This document shows, piece after piece, positions 9,093 to 19,589 of a stretch of 64,000 nt of DNA. The notes under the pieces are model-generated. The model worked only from the letters and a program-made list of their open reading frames with translations. It searched no databases and had not been told where the DNA came from. Numbering within the stretch: position 1 is the stretch's first letter; each line of letters begins with the position of its first letter. Where the stretch lies: NCBI RefSeq assembly GCF_000225505.1, contig NZ_BACI01000077.1, positions 18,184-82,183 on the forward strand, in the 5' to 3' direction. The translations under genes and the position numbers were made by a program. Source of the stretch: Gordonia alkanivorans NBRC 16433 (GTDB lineage Bacteria > Actinomycetota > Actinomycetes > Mycobacteriales > Mycobacteriaceae).

Positions 9093-9989
9093 TCAGCGGT
9101 CCCAGCCCGGTCGCAGGACGCCGTCGGCGACCAGCATCGACGGGCCACGCAGGGTCGAGCCGTCGGTCCGGATCGTCACGGTGACCTCGCCGCCCGGGAT
9201 GCCGATGCGCAGCTCGCCGGTGTCCTGGCCGCGCGCGTCGAGGGCGGCGCGCGTGGCCGCGACCAGGCCCGTTCCGCAGCTACGCGTCTCTCCGACGCCG
9301 CGTTCGAAGACCCGCATCCGCGCGTACAGACGTCCGTCGACGTCCTCGACCGGCGGGGTGAGCAGCTCGACGTTGGCCCCGTTCGGGAAGTCGTCGGCCT
9401 CGATGACCACGCCGGCGGTGAAGTCGACAGCCGCGAGGCCGTCGGCGGTGAGGTCGGCGACCACGCACGCCAGGTGCGGGTTCCCGACGTCGACCTTGAC
9501 ACCCGGATAGATGTCGTCGCCGATGCGCACGACCGAGGTGCCGTCGAGGCGGGCGACACCCATCTCCACGGTGACCTCGGCGTGCACGTCGTCGAAGGAG
9601 TGGATGGTCACGGGCCGGGCTCCGGCACGCGAGCCCACGGTGAAGGTGTCGGTGTCGGTGAGTCCGGTCGCGCGGACGAAGTGGGCGAAGACCCGGACGC
9701 CGTTGCCGCACATCTCGGCGATCGAGCCGTCGCCGTTGCGGTAGTCCATGAACCAGTCGTCGGCCGCGACGCCGTCCGGCAGTGCGTCGAGGACGCCGCG
9801 TTCGACGAGCGCACCCGTGCGCGCCACGCGCAGCAGACCGTCGGCACCGATGCCCCGCTGCCGGTCGCACAGTGCCGCGACCATCTCGGCGTCGAGCGAC
9901 AGCTCGGCGGCCGGATCGGCGAGCACGACGAAGTCGTTCTGGGTGCCGTGGCCCTTGACGAAGCGCAGACCCGTCTGATGAGAACTCAC
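9093..9989 (-). CDS. dapF: diaminopimelate epimerase
   Basis: Interconverts LL- and meso-diaminopimelate, giving the cross-linking residue of peptidoglycan and the precursor of lysine. It is 298 aa from the chosen start. Cys94 (M-C-G-N-G) and Cys238 (S-C-G-T-G) are the two catalytic cysteines, and the N-terminal G-T-Q-N-D-F motif is present. Two in-frame GTG codons (9995 and 9989) compete. A TAGTCT -10 element lies only 7 nt before the second, with no ribosome binding site, which favours a leaderless message starting at 9989. Confidence 0.93.
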   Translation of the reverse strand: MSSHQTGLRFVKGHGTQNDFVVLADPAAELSLDAEMVAALCDRQRGIGADGLLRVARTGALVERGVLDALPDGVAADDWFMDYRNGDGSIAEMCGNGVRVFAHFVRATGLTDTDTFTVGSRAGARPVTIHSFDDVHAEVTVEMGVARLDGTSVVRIGDDIYPGVKVDVGNPHLACVVADLTADGLAAVDFTAGVVIEADDFPNGANVELLTPPVEDVDGRLYARMRVFERGVGETRSCGTGLVAATRAALDARGQDTGELRIGIPGGEVTVTIRTDGSTLRGPSMLVADGVLRPGWDR

Positions 9990-9996
9990 GCGCACC

Positions 9997-10002
9997 AGAC
10001 TA
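9997..10002 (-). promoter_or_regulatory. -10 element, leaderless dapF
   Basis: TAGTCT on the minus strand, 7 nt before the GTG at 9989. Confidence 0.5.
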
Positions 10003-10034
10003 CTTCTCGCGCAGAGCGTCAGGCGCCGGTGACC

Positions 10035-10952
10035 TCAGACAGCGGCGGCGGCGAGGGCGCGGTCGGCGAGGTCGGGGGCGGCGGCGTCGAGCCAGACGGC
10101 GCGGTGATCGCGGCGGAACCACGACCGCTGCCTGCGCACGTACCGGCGGGTGCCGATGAAGGTGAGTTCCTCGGCCTGGGCCATGTCGTACTCACCGTCG
10201 AGGGCGGCGAGCACCTGCTTGTAGCCGATCGCCTGCGAGGCCGTGCGCCCCTCCCGCAGTCCGCCGGCGCACAGGGTCTCGACCTCGTCGGGCAGCCCGG
10301 TCTCGAACATCAGCCGGGTACGACGCGCGATCCGGTCGTCGAGTTCGGCGGTCTCCCGGTCGAGCGCGAGGATCACGGTCCCCCACCGGGGTTCGCCGAT
10401 CGTCGGCTGCGACGCCGCGAACGGTTGCCCGGTCAGTTCTACGACCTCCAGTGCGCGGACGATGCGCCGGCCGTCGGTGTCGAGAATCGTTGCGGCCGCG
10501 GCGGGGTCGACCGACGCCAGCAGCCGGTGCATCTCGGCGACGCCGCGTTCGGCGAGCATCTCCTCGTACCGGCCGCGGACCTCGGGGTCGGTCGCCGGGA
10601 ACTGCCAGTTGTCGAGCAGCCCCTGGACGTACATCATCGAACCGCCGACGATGACCGGGACGCGACCTGCGGCGAGGAGTCGCTCCACGTCGGCGGCCGC
10701 GGCCTGCTGGTACCGGGCGACGGTGGCCACCTCGGTCACGTCGAGGACGTCGATCTGGTGGTGCGGGATGCCGCGGCGTTCGGCGACCGGGACCTTGGCC
10801 GTGCCGATGTCCATGCCGCGGTACTGCTGCATCGCGTCGATGTTGACGATCTCCCCGCCCAGCCGCTCGGCCAGGTCGAGGGCGAGGTCGGACTTCCCGC
10901 ACGCGGTCGGGCCGACGACCATGATCGGCCGCAGGGCCGGTTGGTCGCTCAT
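10035..10952 (-). CDS. miaA: tRNA dimethylallyltransferase MiaA
   Basis: Transfers the isoprenyl group of DMAPP to A37 of tRNAs that read UNN codons. It is 305 aa. The P-loop is G14-P-T-A-C-G-K-S21, followed by the D-A-M-Q-Q-Y-R substrate motif and the tRNA-recognition region with R-R-Y-V-R-R-Q near the C-terminus. Its ATG overlaps the stop of the upstream gene by 4 bp (ATGA), indicating coupled translation. miaB, which acts next on the same nucleotide, is also in this window. Confidence 0.95.
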   Translation of the reverse strand: MSDQPALRPIMVVGPTACGKSDLALDLAERLGGEIVNIDAMQQYRGMDIGTAKVPVAERRGIPHHQIDVLDVTEVATVARYQQAAAADVERLLAAGRVPVIVGGSMMYVQGLLDNWQFPATDPEVRGRYEEMLAERGVAEMHRLLASVDPAAAATILDTDGRRIVRALEVVELTGQPFAASQPTIGEPRWGTVILALDRETAELDDRIARRTRLMFETGLPDEVETLCAGGLREGRTASQAIGYKQVLAALDGEYDMAQAEELTFIGTRRYVRRQRSWFRRDHRAVWLDAAAPDLADRALAAAAV

Positions 10953-11683
10953 GAACGGTCACCGGTGACGGTCCACGTGCCGACGACGTAGCCGACCCCG
11001 AACGGGGCTTCGGCGTACCTCGTCTTCGCGACGACGCCGGAACCGGAGTGGTCGACCGCGGCGGCGGCGACCTGCCATGCGACCCGGCCGCCGACTCCCT
11101 CCGTGTCGCAGGGCGCGTCGTCGAGGTCCAGGAGGGCAGCGGTGTCGGCGGCGGCGATCGCCGCGACGATCGAGTCGTTGAGGGCAACCGCGGAATCCCG
11201 TCGGCCACCGCCCGGCGCCTTGGGGGTCAGCGCGGTCGAGCCGTCGCCGACGACCAGGAGTCCGATCCGCTCCGGCGACTTCCTCAGCCGTGCGCCGAGA
11301 TCCGCACCGATGACCGCGCACTCGGCGGGCGTCGTCGCCCGGCCGACGATCGACATGCTCGTCGGTCCCAGCGCCGCCCACTCACGCAGCCAGGCTCCGA
11401 TCAGGGCGGACAGACTCATCCGACGACCGGTCCGATCGCTCACGCTCACCCGGACGTCGACCCCGTACCGGGCGAAACCGCCCGACCCCGACTCCTCCAC
11501 CGGTCCGGTCACCGGGTCGTCGGAGGCGCCGACCACGACCCAGCGATCGATCCCGGTCGACGCCGCGTCGGCAAGGGCATCCCGCACCGCCGATCGCACG
11601 GGTTCGGTGTCGAACGCCGACGGACCGGCCAATTCGGGTACCAGCAACGGGGCACTCGGTACGAAGACGACGGCCGCAAGCAC
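10949..11683 (-). CDS. class III extradiol-dioxygenase-like protein
   Basis: A 244-aa protein rich in Ala, Asp and Val, matching in position and overall pattern the M. tuberculosis protein Rv2728c, which sits beside miaA. The fold is likely that of class III extradiol dioxygenases (the [11 protein letters not shown] start is typical). The metal-binding residues are not evident, so activity is uncertain. The GTG start is preceded by TAGCGT with a 6-nt gap and no Shine-Dalgarno, suggesting a leaderless message shared with miaA. Confidence 0.7.
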   Translation of the reverse strand: MLAAVVFVPSAPLLVPELAGPSAFDTEPVRSAVRDALADAASTGIDRWVVVGASDDPVTGPVEESGSGGFARYGVDVRVSVSDRTGRRMSLSALIGAWLREWAALGPTSMSIVGRATTPAECAVIGADLGARLRKSPERIGLLVVGDGSTALTPKAPGGGRRDSAVALNDSIVAAIAAADTAALLDLDDAPCDTEGVGGRVAWQVAAAAVDHSGSGVVAKTRYAEAPFGVGYVVGTWTVTGDRS

Positions 11684-11689
11684 ACCACG

Positions 11690-11695
11690 ACGCTA
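11690..11695 (-). promoter_or_regulatory. -10 element, leaderless miaA operon
   Basis: TAGCGT on the minus strand ends 6 nt before the GTG at 11683. Confidence 0.45.
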
Positions 11696-11812
11696 GTCGA
11701 ACCAGACATCGCGACCGACGCCCGAACCCCGACACGGATTCCGACAACTCGCCGCGCACGCCACATGCACGCGCCTGAACTGCTTGAATGGATCCGTACT
11801 GTCGGCTGTCGA

Positions 11813-11832
11813 CGGGGCGTTACGATGCCCCG
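11813..11832 (+). other. stem-loop in the DUF349-gene leader
   Basis: CGGGGC and GCCCCG pair around a short loop, about 65 bp upstream of the DUF349 gene. There is no U-run after it. Function unknown. Confidence 0.35.
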
Positions 11833-11897
11833 CGAGAACCGACCCAGCGACCGGCAGCCGTGACGCGCGGCACCACTGAGCGGCAGGACATGTGCAG

Positions 11898-13262
11898 ATG
11901 ACCCACCCGACCGATCCCTCCACGGCCACCGAGGCGCCGCAGACGAGCACTCCGGTCCCGACGCCCCGCCCCAAACCCGGTCCGCGTCCCAAGCCGGGCC
12001 CACGACCCGGTCCGCACGAACCCGTCATCACGCACATCAGTGCCGGCGACCCGCACCGATACGGTCGCATCGACTCCTCCGGTGTGGTGTGGCTCAAGAC
12101 CGCCGACGGCGAGCGCGAGATCGGCCAGTGGCAGGCCGGCACCGTCGAAGAGGGTCTGGCCCACTTCGCGCGCCGCTTCGACGACCTCGCCACCGAGGTC
12201 GAGATCCTCGAGGAACGTCTCAGTGCACGGTCCGGTGACCCGCGCAAGGCCCAGGCAGCCGCCAAGCACCTGCTCGACGACCTGCCCGACGCCCACGTCA
12301 TCGGCGATGTCGCCGCGCTACAGCGTCGACTGGAGGCCATCGTCGGTTCCGCCGACGAGGTCGCCGAGTCGCTGCGCGCCGAGCGTGAGAAGACCCGCGC
12401 CACCGCCATCGCCCGCAAGGAGACCCTTGCCACCGAGGCCGAACAGATCGGCGCCGAGGCCACCAACTGGAAGGGTGCCGGCGATCGACTCCGCGAGATC
12501 CTCGACGAGTGGAAGACCATCAAGGGTATCGATCGCAAGACCGATGACGCCCTGTGGAAGCGCTACGCGAAGGCACGCGATGCCTTCAACCGCCGCCGTG
12601 GTGCCCACTTCGCCGAGCTCGACCGCGAGCGCGCCGGGGCCAAGGAACGCAAGGAAGCGCTGATCGCCCGCGCCGAGGAACTGTCCTCGTCGACCGACTG
12701 GGGTCCCACCTCGGCCAGGTTCCGCGAACTCCTGGGTGAGTGGAAGGCCGCCGGCCGCGCGCCCCGCGACACCGACGAGGCACTCTGGCAGCGGTTCAAG
12801 GCCGCTCAGGACGTCTTCTTCAACGCCCGCAACGCCGCGACCTCCGAACGCGACGCCGAGTTCGCGGCCAACGCGACCGCCAAGATCGCGCTGCTCGAGG
12901 CCGCCGAGAAGGCCATCGACCCGGCCGCCGACCTCGACGCGGCGCGTCGTGAGTTCCGGGCGTTCCGCCACAAGTGGGACGAGATCGGCAAGGTCCCGCG
13001 CGATCAGATGCACTCGCTGGAGGGACGCGCACGAGCGATCGAGAAGCGCATCCGCGACGCCGAGGACGCCCAGTGGCAGCGCACCGACCCGGAGGCCCAG
13101 GCGCGTGCCGCCCAGTTCGCCGACCGCGCCGCGCAGTTCGAGGAGCAGGCCCGCAAGGCTGTGGAGAAGGGCAAGGACCGTGAGGCGGCGTCGCTGCGCG
13201 AGCAGGCCGCGCAGTGGCGCGAGTGGGCCGAGGCCGCCCACAGCGCCGTCACCGACCGCTGA
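11898..13262 (+). CDS. DUF349 domain-containing protein
   Basis: A 454-aa cytoplasmic, highly charged and largely alpha-helical protein. After a proline-rich N-terminus (P-R-P-K-P-G-P repeated) come several DUF349 units of about 70 residues, each with a W-K or L-W plus R-F motif (for example near residues 190, 215, 275 and 295), and a coiled-coil C-terminus rich in A-Q-F. It corresponds in position to Rv2731 of M. tuberculosis. The biochemical role is not established. Two starts are in frame (GTG 11892, ATG 11898); AGGA at 11885 is better spaced for the ATG. Confidence 0.85.
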   Translation: MTHPTDPSTATEAPQTSTPVPTPRPKPGPRPKPGPRPGPHEPVITHISAGDPHRYGRIDSSGVVWLKTADGEREIGQWQAGTVEEGLAHFARRFDDLATEVEILEERLSARSGDPRKAQAAAKHLLDDLPDAHVIGDVAALQRRLEAIVGSADEVAESLRAEREKTRATAIARKETLATEAEQIGAEATNWKGAGDRLREILDEWKTIKGIDRKTDDALWKRYAKARDAFNRRRGAHFAELDRERAGAKERKEALIARAEELSSSTDWGPTSARFRELLGEWKAAGRAPRDTDEALWQRFKAAQDVFFNARNAATSERDAEFAANATAKIALLEAAEKAIDPAADLDAARREFRAFRHKWDEIGKVPRDQMHSLEGRARAIEKRIRDAEDAQWQRTDPEAQARAAQFADRAAQFEEQARKAVEKGKDREAASLREQAAQWREWAEAAHSAVTDR

Positions 13263-13302
13263 GCGAACCCGCTACAACGACCCGAGGACCCCGGGCCGCC
13301 GA

Positions 13303-13920
13303 CTACTTCGGCTGTTCGGGGTCCTTGTGGTAGAGCGCCGAGGCATAGGCTTCCTGCTCGGCAGCCTGGCGGCGACGCTCGGCCTCCATCGCCAGTTGGT
13401 AGGACGAGCGCGCCCACACCACGCGTGACCAGTGGAAGGTCAGGACGAAGACCGAGATCCAGCCGAGGACCAGTCCGATGCCCACACCCGACGGAGGCTC
13501 CACGCCACCGACGCCGGGGGTGTTGCGCGACCACCAGGCGAGCATTCCGGCCACGCAGGCGATCGCACAGCCGCACAAGGCGATCCACGCCAGAATCCAC
13601 CGGCGGGTCAGCAGCGCGAGCATCGAGACCACGATGCCGAAGATCGCCACCAGGTAGACGAAGATCTTCGACACGATGGTGACTCGTTCGGCTGCGGCCT
13701 CCGGCGCGAAGGACAGCACCTCGAGGCCGGTGACCGAGCCGGTGTGCGGCAGGACCAGCGACACCATGGCCAGCAATACGGCGATGGCCACGACCACCGC
13801 GCGTGCGCCGGGGTCGATCTCACCGGCGACCTTGCGCTCGGCCTTCCTCAGGTCCTGTTCGTATTCCTTCAACGCGTCCCGGTCGGAAGCGCCGGGTGTG
13901 CGGTCCGGGTTCTCGGACAT
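13303..13920 (-). CDS. four-helix integral membrane protein (Rv2732c-like)
   Basis: A 205-aa protein with helices at about 40-57, 82-104, 107-129 and 145-163. It has a charged, probably cytoplasmic N-terminus and a C-terminal helix rich in Glu, Arg and Gln. No enzymatic motif is seen. Mycobacteria have an equivalent gene between the DUF349 gene and miaB, so it is a conserved lineage protein of unknown role. The open frame extends upstream, but the M-S-E-N-P ATG has AGAGG at good distance and excludes a proline-rich shadow stretch. Confidence 0.75.
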   Translation of the reverse strand: MSENPDRTPGASDRDALKEYEQDLRKAERKVAGEIDPGARAVVVAIAVLLAMVSLVLPHTGSVTGLEVLSFAPEAAAERVTIVSKIFVYLVAIFGIVVSMLALLTRRWILAWIALCGCAIACVAGMLAWWSRNTPGVGGVEPPSGVGIGLVLGWISVFVLTFHWSRVVWARSSYQLAMEAERRRQAAEQEAYASALYHKDPEQPK

Positions 13921-13963
13921 GTCATCGCCTCTTCTCACGAGTGGGTCTGGTGTGGCGCGCGCT

Positions 13964-15544
13964 CTAGCCGCAGGAGCCGCATCCGGCGGACGCGGGTGCA
14001 GCGGCGGTGGCGGGGGTGGGTACGGGGGGACCAATCGTCGGCAGGCCGAGGCCGACTCCGACGGGGGCGGTCGTGGGCGTGCGGCTCTGCTCGTGGGCGT
14101 CGCCGGCGCGCGTGCGGCGGTGCGAGAGCACCCCGGCGTCGGCGATCAGGTGGTGCGGCGCGGCCGCGGTGACCACGGTGTGGATCACGTCGCCGGGTCG
14201 GATGCCCGCGGTGTCGCCGGGCGCGAAGTGCACCAGGCGTCCGTCCCGCGCGCGACCGGTCATCCGCCGGGTCTCGGCGGACTTGCGTCCCTCGTCGGCG
14301 ACGACGAGCAGTTCCACCTCGGTGCCGGTCAGGGATTCGTTCTCGGACAGGCAGATTCGTTCCTGCAGCGCGATGAGTCGCTGGTAGCGCTCACCGACGA
14401 CGTCGGCGGGCACCTGGTCGGGCATCGTCGCGGCCGGGGTTCCCGGGCGCGGCGAGTACTGGAAGGTGAAGGCGCTGGAGAACCGGGCGCGTTCCACGAC
14501 GTCGAGGGTCGCTTGGAAGTCCTCCTCGGTCTCCCCCGGGAACCCGACGATGATGTCGGTGGTGATCGCCGCATGAGGCATCGCCGCGCGGACCTTGTCG
14601 AGGATGCCGAGGAACCTGGTCTGGCGGTAGCTGCGTCGCATCGCCTTCAGGATGCGGTCGGAGCCGGACTGCAGCGGCATGTGCAGCTGCGGGCACACGT
14701 TGGGGGTCTCGGCCATCGCCTCGATGACGTCGTCGGTGAACTCGGCGGGATGCGGCGAGGTGAACCGGACCCGTTCGAGTCCTTCGATGTCGCCGCAGGC
14801 ACGCAGCAGTTCGGCGAAGGCGCCGCGGTTGCGCGGCTGGTCCGGATCGGCGAAGGACATGCCATAGGCGTTGACGTTCTGACCGAGCAGCGTCACCTCG
14901 ACGACACCCTGGTCGACGAGTGCCCGGACCTCGGCGAGCACGTCACCGGGTCGGCGGTCGACCTCCTTGCCGCGCAGCGACGGCACGATGCAGAAGGTGC
15001 ATGTGTTGTTGCAGCCCACCGACACCGACACCCAACCGGAGTAGGCCGAGTCGCGCTTGGCGGGCAGCGTCGACGGGAAGCGCTCCAGGGAGTCGAGGAT
15101 CTCGACCTGCGCCTCCTCGTTGTGACGGGCACGGTCGAGCAGCGCCGGCAGCGAGCCGATGTTGTGGGTGCCGAACACGACGTCGACCCACGGCGCCTTG
15201 GCGATGACGGTGTCCTTGTCCTTCTGCGCGAGGCAACCGCCGACGGCGATCTGCATGCCGGGCCGCTGGGATTTCACCGGCGCCAGGTGCGACAGGTTGC
15301 CGTAGAGCTTGTTGTCGGCGTTCTCGCGGATGGCACACGTGTTGAACACGACCAGATCGGCGTCGTCGTCCTCGCCGGCACGCACATAACCCGCGTCCTC
15401 GAGGAGCCCGGAGATGCGTTCGGAGTCGTGGACGTTCATCTGGCAGCCGTAGGTTCGAACCTGGTAGCTGCGGGGTGCTTGATCGCCGAGGGGGCCTGGG
15501 GCTGATGCAGCCTGGTCAGGCCGATCCGACAACTCGATACTCAC
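13964..15544 (-). CDS. miaB: tRNA-2-methylthio-N6-dimethylallyladenosine synthase MiaB
   Basis: Radical-SAM methylthiotransferase that adds a methylthio group to i6A37 made by MiaA. It is 526 aa. The N-terminal UPF0004 domain starts with Y-G-C-Q-M-N. The radical-SAM cluster motif is C-N-N-T-C-T-F-C, and a TRAM domain follows. After TRAM there is a Pro/Ala-rich tail of about 60 residues ending C-G-S-C-G. The frame is open to 15631, but the GTG at 15544 has a TACCCT -10 element 7 nt upstream, which supports a leaderless start here, back to back with gluA. Confidence 0.93.
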   Translation of the reverse strand: MSIELSDRPDQAASAPGPLGDQAPRSYQVRTYGCQMNVHDSERISGLLEDAGYVRAGEDDDADLVVFNTCAIRENADNKLYGNLSHLAPVKSQRPGMQIAVGGCLAQKDKDTVIAKAPWVDVVFGTHNIGSLPALLDRARHNEEAQVEILDSLERFPSTLPAKRDSAYSGWVSVSVGCNNTCTFCIVPSLRGKEVDRRPGDVLAEVRALVDQGVVEVTLLGQNVNAYGMSFADPDQPRNRGAFAELLRACGDIEGLERVRFTSPHPAEFTDDVIEAMAETPNVCPQLHMPLQSGSDRILKAMRRSYRQTRFLGILDKVRAAMPHAAITTDIIVGFPGETEEDFQATLDVVERARFSSAFTFQYSPRPGTPAATMPDQVPADVVGERYQRLIALQERICLSENESLTGTEVELLVVADEGRKSAETRRMTGRARDGRLVHFAPGDTAGIRPGDVIHTVVTAAAPHHLIADAGVLSHRRTRAGDAHEQSRTPTTAPVGVGLGLPTIGPPVPTPATAAAPASAGCGSCG

Positions 15545-15551
15545 TCCTACC

Positions 15552-15557
15552 AGGGTA
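15552..15557 (-). promoter_or_regulatory. -10 element, leaderless miaB
   Basis: TACCCT on the minus strand, 7 nt before GTG 15544. Confidence 0.5.
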
Positions 15558-15618
15558 CGGTGCCGACGCAAATCGCCGACGTTGCGTGACCGGTACCGCT
15601 CCTCGGCACGAATTTGGT

Positions 15619-15624
15619 TAGGGT
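15619..15624 (+). promoter_or_regulatory. -10 element, leaderless gluA
   Basis: TAGGGT ends 6 nt before the gluA ATG. No Shine-Dalgarno lies between them, so the message probably begins at or near the start codon. Confidence 0.55.
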
Positions 15625-15630
15625 TCTCCA

Positions 15631-16404
15631 ATGACCGTTTCGCCGAGCAAGTCCGCGGACCCCGGGTCCCAGCCGATGATCGCGATGCGCGGGGTGCAGA
15701 AGCACTTCGGGTCGCTGCACGTCCTCAAGGACATCGACCTCGAGGTTCCCGCCGGACAGGTGGTCGTGGTCCTCGGTCCGTCCGGATCGGGCAAGTCCAC
15801 TCTCTGCCGGACGATCAACCGCCTCGAACCGATCGACGAGGGTGAGATCCGGGTCGAGGGTCAGCTCCTGCCCGCCGAGGGCAAGGACCTCGCTCGACTC
15901 CGTGCCGACGTCGGCATGGTGTTCCAGTCCTTCAATCTGTTCTCCCACAAGACGATCCTCGAGAACGTCACCCTCGCACCGACGAAGGTGCGCAAGAAGT
16001 CCAAGGCCGACGCCGGCAAGCGGGCGCTGGAACTGCTCGAGCGGGTCGGCATCGCCAGCCAGAAGGACAAGTACCCCGCCCAGCTGTCCGGCGGCCAGCA
16101 ACAGCGCGTCGCCATCGCCCGCTCCCTCGCCATGGATCCGAAGGTCATGTTGTTCGACGAGCCGACCTCGGCGCTCGACCCCGAGATGGTCAACGAGGTC
16201 CTCGACGTCATGGTCGCCCTGGCCAAAGAGGGCATGACGATGCTCGTGGTCACCCACGAGATGGGCTTCGCCCGCAAGGCCGCCGACCGGGTGATCTTCA
16301 TGGCCGACGGCGCGATCATCGAGGACGCCGAACCCGACACCTTCTTCACCGACCCCAAGACCGACCGAGCACGCGATTTCCTCGGCAAGATCCTGGGGCA
16401 CTGA
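15631..16404 (+). CDS. gluA: glutamate ABC transporter ATP-binding protein
   Basis: ATPase subunit of a polar amino-acid importer, 257 aa. Walker A is G49-P-S-G-S-G-K-S-T57; the ABC signature L-S-G-G-Q-Q-Q-R, Walker B (V-M-L-F-D-E-P) and the switch histidine (V-T-H-E) are all present. First gene of gluABCD. The same four genes lie between miaB and recX-recA in Corynebacterium glutamicum, where they form the glutamate uptake system; substrate assignment rests on that synteny. Confidence 0.93.
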   Translation: MTVSPSKSADPGSQPMIAMRGVQKHFGSLHVLKDIDLEVPAGQVVVVLGPSGSGKSTLCRTINRLEPIDEGEIRVEGQLLPAEGKDLARLRADVGMVFQSFNLFSHKTILENVTLAPTKVRKKSKADAGKRALELLERVGIASQKDKYPAQLSGGQQQRVAIARSLAMDPKVMLFDEPTSALDPEMVNEVLDVMVALAKEGMTMLVVTHEMGFARKAADRVIFMADGAIIEDAEPDTFFTDPKTDRARDFLGKILGH

Positions 16405-16405
16405 G

Positions 16406-17437
16406 ATGCGGATGAGTCAGGAAACACACCGAGTACGCCCGCAGGTGTCCCGATGGCGTGGCGCCGGACTGGTCGTCGCGGTCGGGGCACTGCTCGCCGG
16501 ACTGCTGTCGGGATGTGGCAGCACCGAACCCCGCAACCTGCTCAGCTCGATCCGTGACGGAGCGGTCGTCCTGGGCGTCAAGTTCGACCAGCCCGGCCTC
16601 GGCCTGTACGAGCCGGACGGCAACGTCACCGGCTTCGACGCGTCGGTCGCCACCTACGTGGTCAACTCCATCGCGGACGACCTCGGCGTCGATCACCCGG
16701 AGATCACCTGGCGCGAGACGCCGTCGGCCCGCCGCGAGGCGATGATCGACAACGGCGAGGTCGACCTGATCGCCGCCACCTACTCGATCAACGCCAGCCG
16801 TTCCAAGAAGGTGTCGTTCGGCGGCCCCTACCTGCAGACCTACCAGGGCCTGATGGTGCGTGACGACGACAACTCGATCTCCGAGCTGGCCGACCTCGAC
16901 AACGGAAAGAAGCTCTGTTCGGTCACCGGCTCGACGTCGGCGCAGAACGTGAAGGCGCAGCTGCCGACCGTGCAGCTGCAGGAGTACGACTCCTACTCGG
17001 CCTGCGTCGAGGCGCTCCGCCGCGGCAAGGTCGACGCGCTGACGACCGACGAGGCGATCCTCGCCGGCTACTCCAACTTCTGGAAGGACGAGTTCAAGCT
17101 CGTCGAGATGACGTACCTCAAGGACGCGTGCGTCAAGGACGCGCTGAAGACGGCGGGCAGCCCGTTCTCGACCGAACGCTACGGCGTGGGTGTCGCACTC
17201 GGCGACACCGCCGCGGTCGAGGCGATCAACAAGGCCCTCGACACCATGCTGACCCCGGCCGAGGGCATCGAGTCGCCCTGGAACGCCGACCTCCGCGAAG
17301 CACTCGGCAACGAGTACGTGGACGAGATCATCGCCCGCGCGGACCGTCCCGGTTCGAAGTTCCCCTACCTGCCGGACCCCGGTGACCTCGAGTTCCTCGA
17401 TTCACCGTCCACGCCGTGCCCGCCCGGACTCGAGTGA
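16406..17437 (+). CDS. gluB: glutamate-binding lipoprotein of the ABC transporter
   Basis: Extracytoplasmic substrate-binding protein of 343 aa, SBP family 3. The signal sequence ends with the lipobox L-L-S-G-C, so Cys37 is the lipidated residue anchoring it outside the membrane. The mature part shows the family pattern (L-G-V-K-F-D-Q-P-G-L near the start, then the F-G-G-P-Y strand). The ATG is one base after the gluA stop; a second ATG six bases on is also possible. Confidence 0.93.
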   Translation: MRMSQETHRVRPQVSRWRGAGLVVAVGALLAGLLSGCGSTEPRNLLSSIRDGAVVLGVKFDQPGLGLYEPDGNVTGFDASVATYVVNSIADDLGVDHPEITWRETPSARREAMIDNGEVDLIAATYSINASRSKKVSFGGPYLQTYQGLMVRDDDNSISELADLDNGKKLCSVTGSTSAQNVKAQLPTVQLQEYDSYSACVEALRRGKVDALTTDEAILAGYSNFWKDEFKLVEMTYLKDACVKDALKTAGSPFSTERYGVGVALGDTAAVEAINKALDTMLTPAEGIESPWNADLREALGNEYVDEIIARADRPGSKFPYLPDPGDLEFLDSPSTPCPPGLE

Positions 17438-17449
17438 GAGGAGTAATCG

Positions 17450-18127
17450 ATGAATGACGCCTCTCTGTGGGAGAGCATGGGCCCCCAGCTGTGGCCCGCC
17501 TTCTGGGTGACCATCCAGTTGACCTTCTATTCGGCGATCGGCTCGCTGGTCTGGGGCACGATCCTCGCCGCGATGCGGGTGTCCCCCGTCCCGGTGATGC
17601 GCGCCTTCGCCGGGGTCTACGTCAACGTCGTCCGCAACACCCCGTTGACGCTCGTCGTGCTGTTCTGCGCGATCGGCCTGTACCAGAACCTGGGGCTGAC
17701 CTTCGCGCCGACGATCAAGTCCAACAATTTCTGGCTCGCGGTGCTCGCGTTCGTCCTCTACACGTCGACGTTCGTCTGTGAGACGCTGCGCTCCGGCTTC
17801 AACACCGTGCCCCTCGGGCAGGCGGAGGCAGCGCGGTCGCTGGGCATGCCCTTCACCCAGGTGTTCGGGATCATCGTGCTGCCGCAGGCCATTCGAGCCG
17901 TCATCGGTCCGATGGGCAGCGTGCTGATCGCGCTGACGAAGAACACCACGGTCGCCTCGGTCATCGGCGTCGCCGAGGCCGCGGCCCTCATGAAGACCGA
18001 GATCGAGACCTTCTCCGACCAGCTGTTCGTGATCTTCGGCGTCATCGCCGTGGGCTTCATGATCATCACCCTCACCGAGGGAGCCGTCTTCGGCTACCTC
18101 GCCAAGCGACTGGCGGTGAAACGATGA
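17450..18127 (+). CDS. gluC: glutamate ABC transporter permease GluC
   Basis: Inner-membrane permease of 225 aa with about five helices. The cytoplasmic EAA loop that contacts the ATPase is visible as [10 protein letters not shown] followed by I-V-L-P-Q-A. GAGAGGAG lies just before the ATG. Its last codon overlaps the gluD start by 4 bp (ATGA), so the two permease chains are made together. Confidence 0.93.
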   Translation: MNDASLWESMGPQLWPAFWVTIQLTFYSAIGSLVWGTILAAMRVSPVPVMRAFAGVYVNVVRNTPLTLVVLFCAIGLYQNLGLTFAPTIKSNNFWLAVLAFVLYTSTFVCETLRSGFNTVPLGQAEAARSLGMPFTQVFGIIVLPQAIRAVIGPMGSVLIALTKNTTVASVIGVAEAAALMKTEIETFSDQLFVIFGVIAVGFMIITLTEGAVFGYLAKRLAVKR

Positions 18128-19002
18128 GCGCCGAATCGACTGTCCTGTACGACGCCCCCGGCCCACGCGCACGAACCCGGAACCGCCTGACAGCGATCCT
18201 GTTCATCGCGATCCTCGCGGCGATCGCGATCTACGTGATCACCGTGCTCGCTGCCAACGAGCAGTTCACCGGCGAGAAGTGGAGCCCGTTCGTCACCTGG
18301 TCCACCTGGACCGGCTACATCCTGCCCGGCCTGTGGCGCACGCTCGCGGCGGCCGCCGTCTCGATCGTGCTGTCGCTGATCCTCGGTGCCGTCCTCGGCA
18401 TCGGCCGGCTGTCGGATCATCTCTGGGTGCGTGCCGTCTCGAGCGTATTCGTCGAGGTGTTCCGCGCGATCCCGGTGCTGATCCTGATGGTGTTCACCTG
18501 GTTCTTGTTCGCCATCTACGGCATCTTCCCGTCGTCGATGCTGGCGTTCGCCGCCGTGGTCACCGGCCTCACGCTCTACAACGGGTCGGTGATGGCCGAG
18601 ATCCTGCGCTCGGGCATCAACTCGCTGCCGAAGGGCCAGACCGAGGCGTCGATGGCGCTGGGTCTGCGGAAGAGCCAGATGATGAGGATCGTGCTGCTCC
18701 CCCAGGCGATCACCGCGATGATGCCGGCACTGATCTCGCAGATGGTGGTGGCCCTGAAGGACAGCGCGCTGGGCTACATCATCGGCTACTCGGAGGTCGT
18801 ACGCAGCGGTCTGCTGTCGGCCTCGCGCTACGGCAACTACATCCCGGCGCTGATCGTGGTGGCGATCATCATGATCCTCATCAACTTCGGGCTGTCGAAC
18901 CTGGCGACCTACGTCGAACGACGGCTGCGTCAGGGGCGTCGGGCGACCGAGCCCGCGGACCCGGAGAAGACCGAGCAGGCCGCGTCGGAGAACCTGCTCT
19001 GA
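18124..19002 (+). CDS. gluD: glutamate ABC transporter permease GluD
   Basis: Partner permease of 292 aa with a longer N-terminus than GluC. It shows about five helices and the EAA loop [10 protein letters not shown] followed by V-L-L-P-Q-A. The C-terminus is a charged cytoplasmic tail. It ends 27 bp from the stop of convergent recX. Confidence 0.93.
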   Translation: MSAESTVLYDAPGPRARTRNRLTAILFIAILAAIAIYVITVLAANEQFTGEKWSPFVTWSTWTGYILPGLWRTLAAAAVSIVLSLILGAVLGIGRLSDHLWVRAVSSVFVEVFRAIPVLILMVFTWFLFAIYGIFPSSMLAFAAVVTGLTLYNGSVMAEILRSGINSLPKGQTEASMALGLRKSQMMRIVLLPQAITAMMPALISQMVVALKDSALGYIIGYSEVVRSGLLSASRYGNYIPALIVVAIIMILINFGLSNLATYVERRLRQGRRATEPADPEKTEQAASENLL

Positions 19003-19029
19003 TCCGAGTGATCCCGTGACGGGGAGGCG

Positions 19030-19569
19030 TCAGGCGTCGTCCAACGCGCCGAGCGCCTCCCCCACCACGTCGAAGGCCAGCGACTGCGAATAACCGCGCC
19101 GCACAAGGAATGCGACCAGCCGGCGCAGCGTCTTCTCGCGCTCGGCACGATCGGCGACGACGCGTTCGACGACCGACGGCGTCAGTTTTCGCTCGACGAG
19201 TCCCGCCGCGACCCCGCGTTCGTCATCGGGATCGATGTCGGCCAGGGTCTCGGCGATGATCGACTCCGAGATCCCCTTGGTGCGCAGTTCGTGACGGAGC
19301 GCCACACGTCCCTTACCCGAGTTCAGGTGTCGGGAACGCACCCACTCCGCGGCGAAATCGGTGTCGTCGAGCAGCTGGTGCTTGTCGAGCCGTGCCATCA
19401 CCTCGTCGACGGTGTCGGCGTCGAATCCCTTGCGGGTCAACCTCTCCCGCATCTCGTGCCGTGAACGCGCACGGACCCCGAGCAGCCGCAGTGCGGAGTC
19501 CCATGCACTGGGTCCCTTTTTCTGCGTCCGCTCGGGGTCCGTCCGTTCGGGGCTTGATGCCTCGTTCAT
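19030..19569 (-). CDS. recX: regulatory protein RecX
   Basis: Small modulator of RecA, 179 aa, that caps or inhibits RecA filaments. The family pattern is seen in A-L-R-L-L-G-V-R-A-R-S-R-H-E-M and W-V-R-S-R-H-L-N-S-G-K-G, in tandem three-helix repeats. It lies 20 bp downstream of recA on the same strand, so it is probably co-expressed from the recA promoter and hence SOS-induced. Confidence 0.93.
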   Translation of the reverse strand: MNEASSPERTDPERTQKKGPSAWDSALRLLGVRARSRHEMRERLTRKGFDADTVDEVMARLDKHQLLDDTDFAAEWVRSRHLNSGKGRVALRHELRTKGISESIIAETLADIDPDDERGVAAGLVERKLTPSVVERVVADRAEREKTLRRLVAFLVRRGYSQSLAFDVVGEALGALDDA

Positions 19570-19589
19570 ATCGGATCAGGCGGGACCGA

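Noticed and set aside
15545..15631. Longer miaB from a TTG at 15631
   Set aside because: It would abut the gluA start codon and adds residues unlike the family; the GTG at 15544 has a -10 element at leaderless distance.
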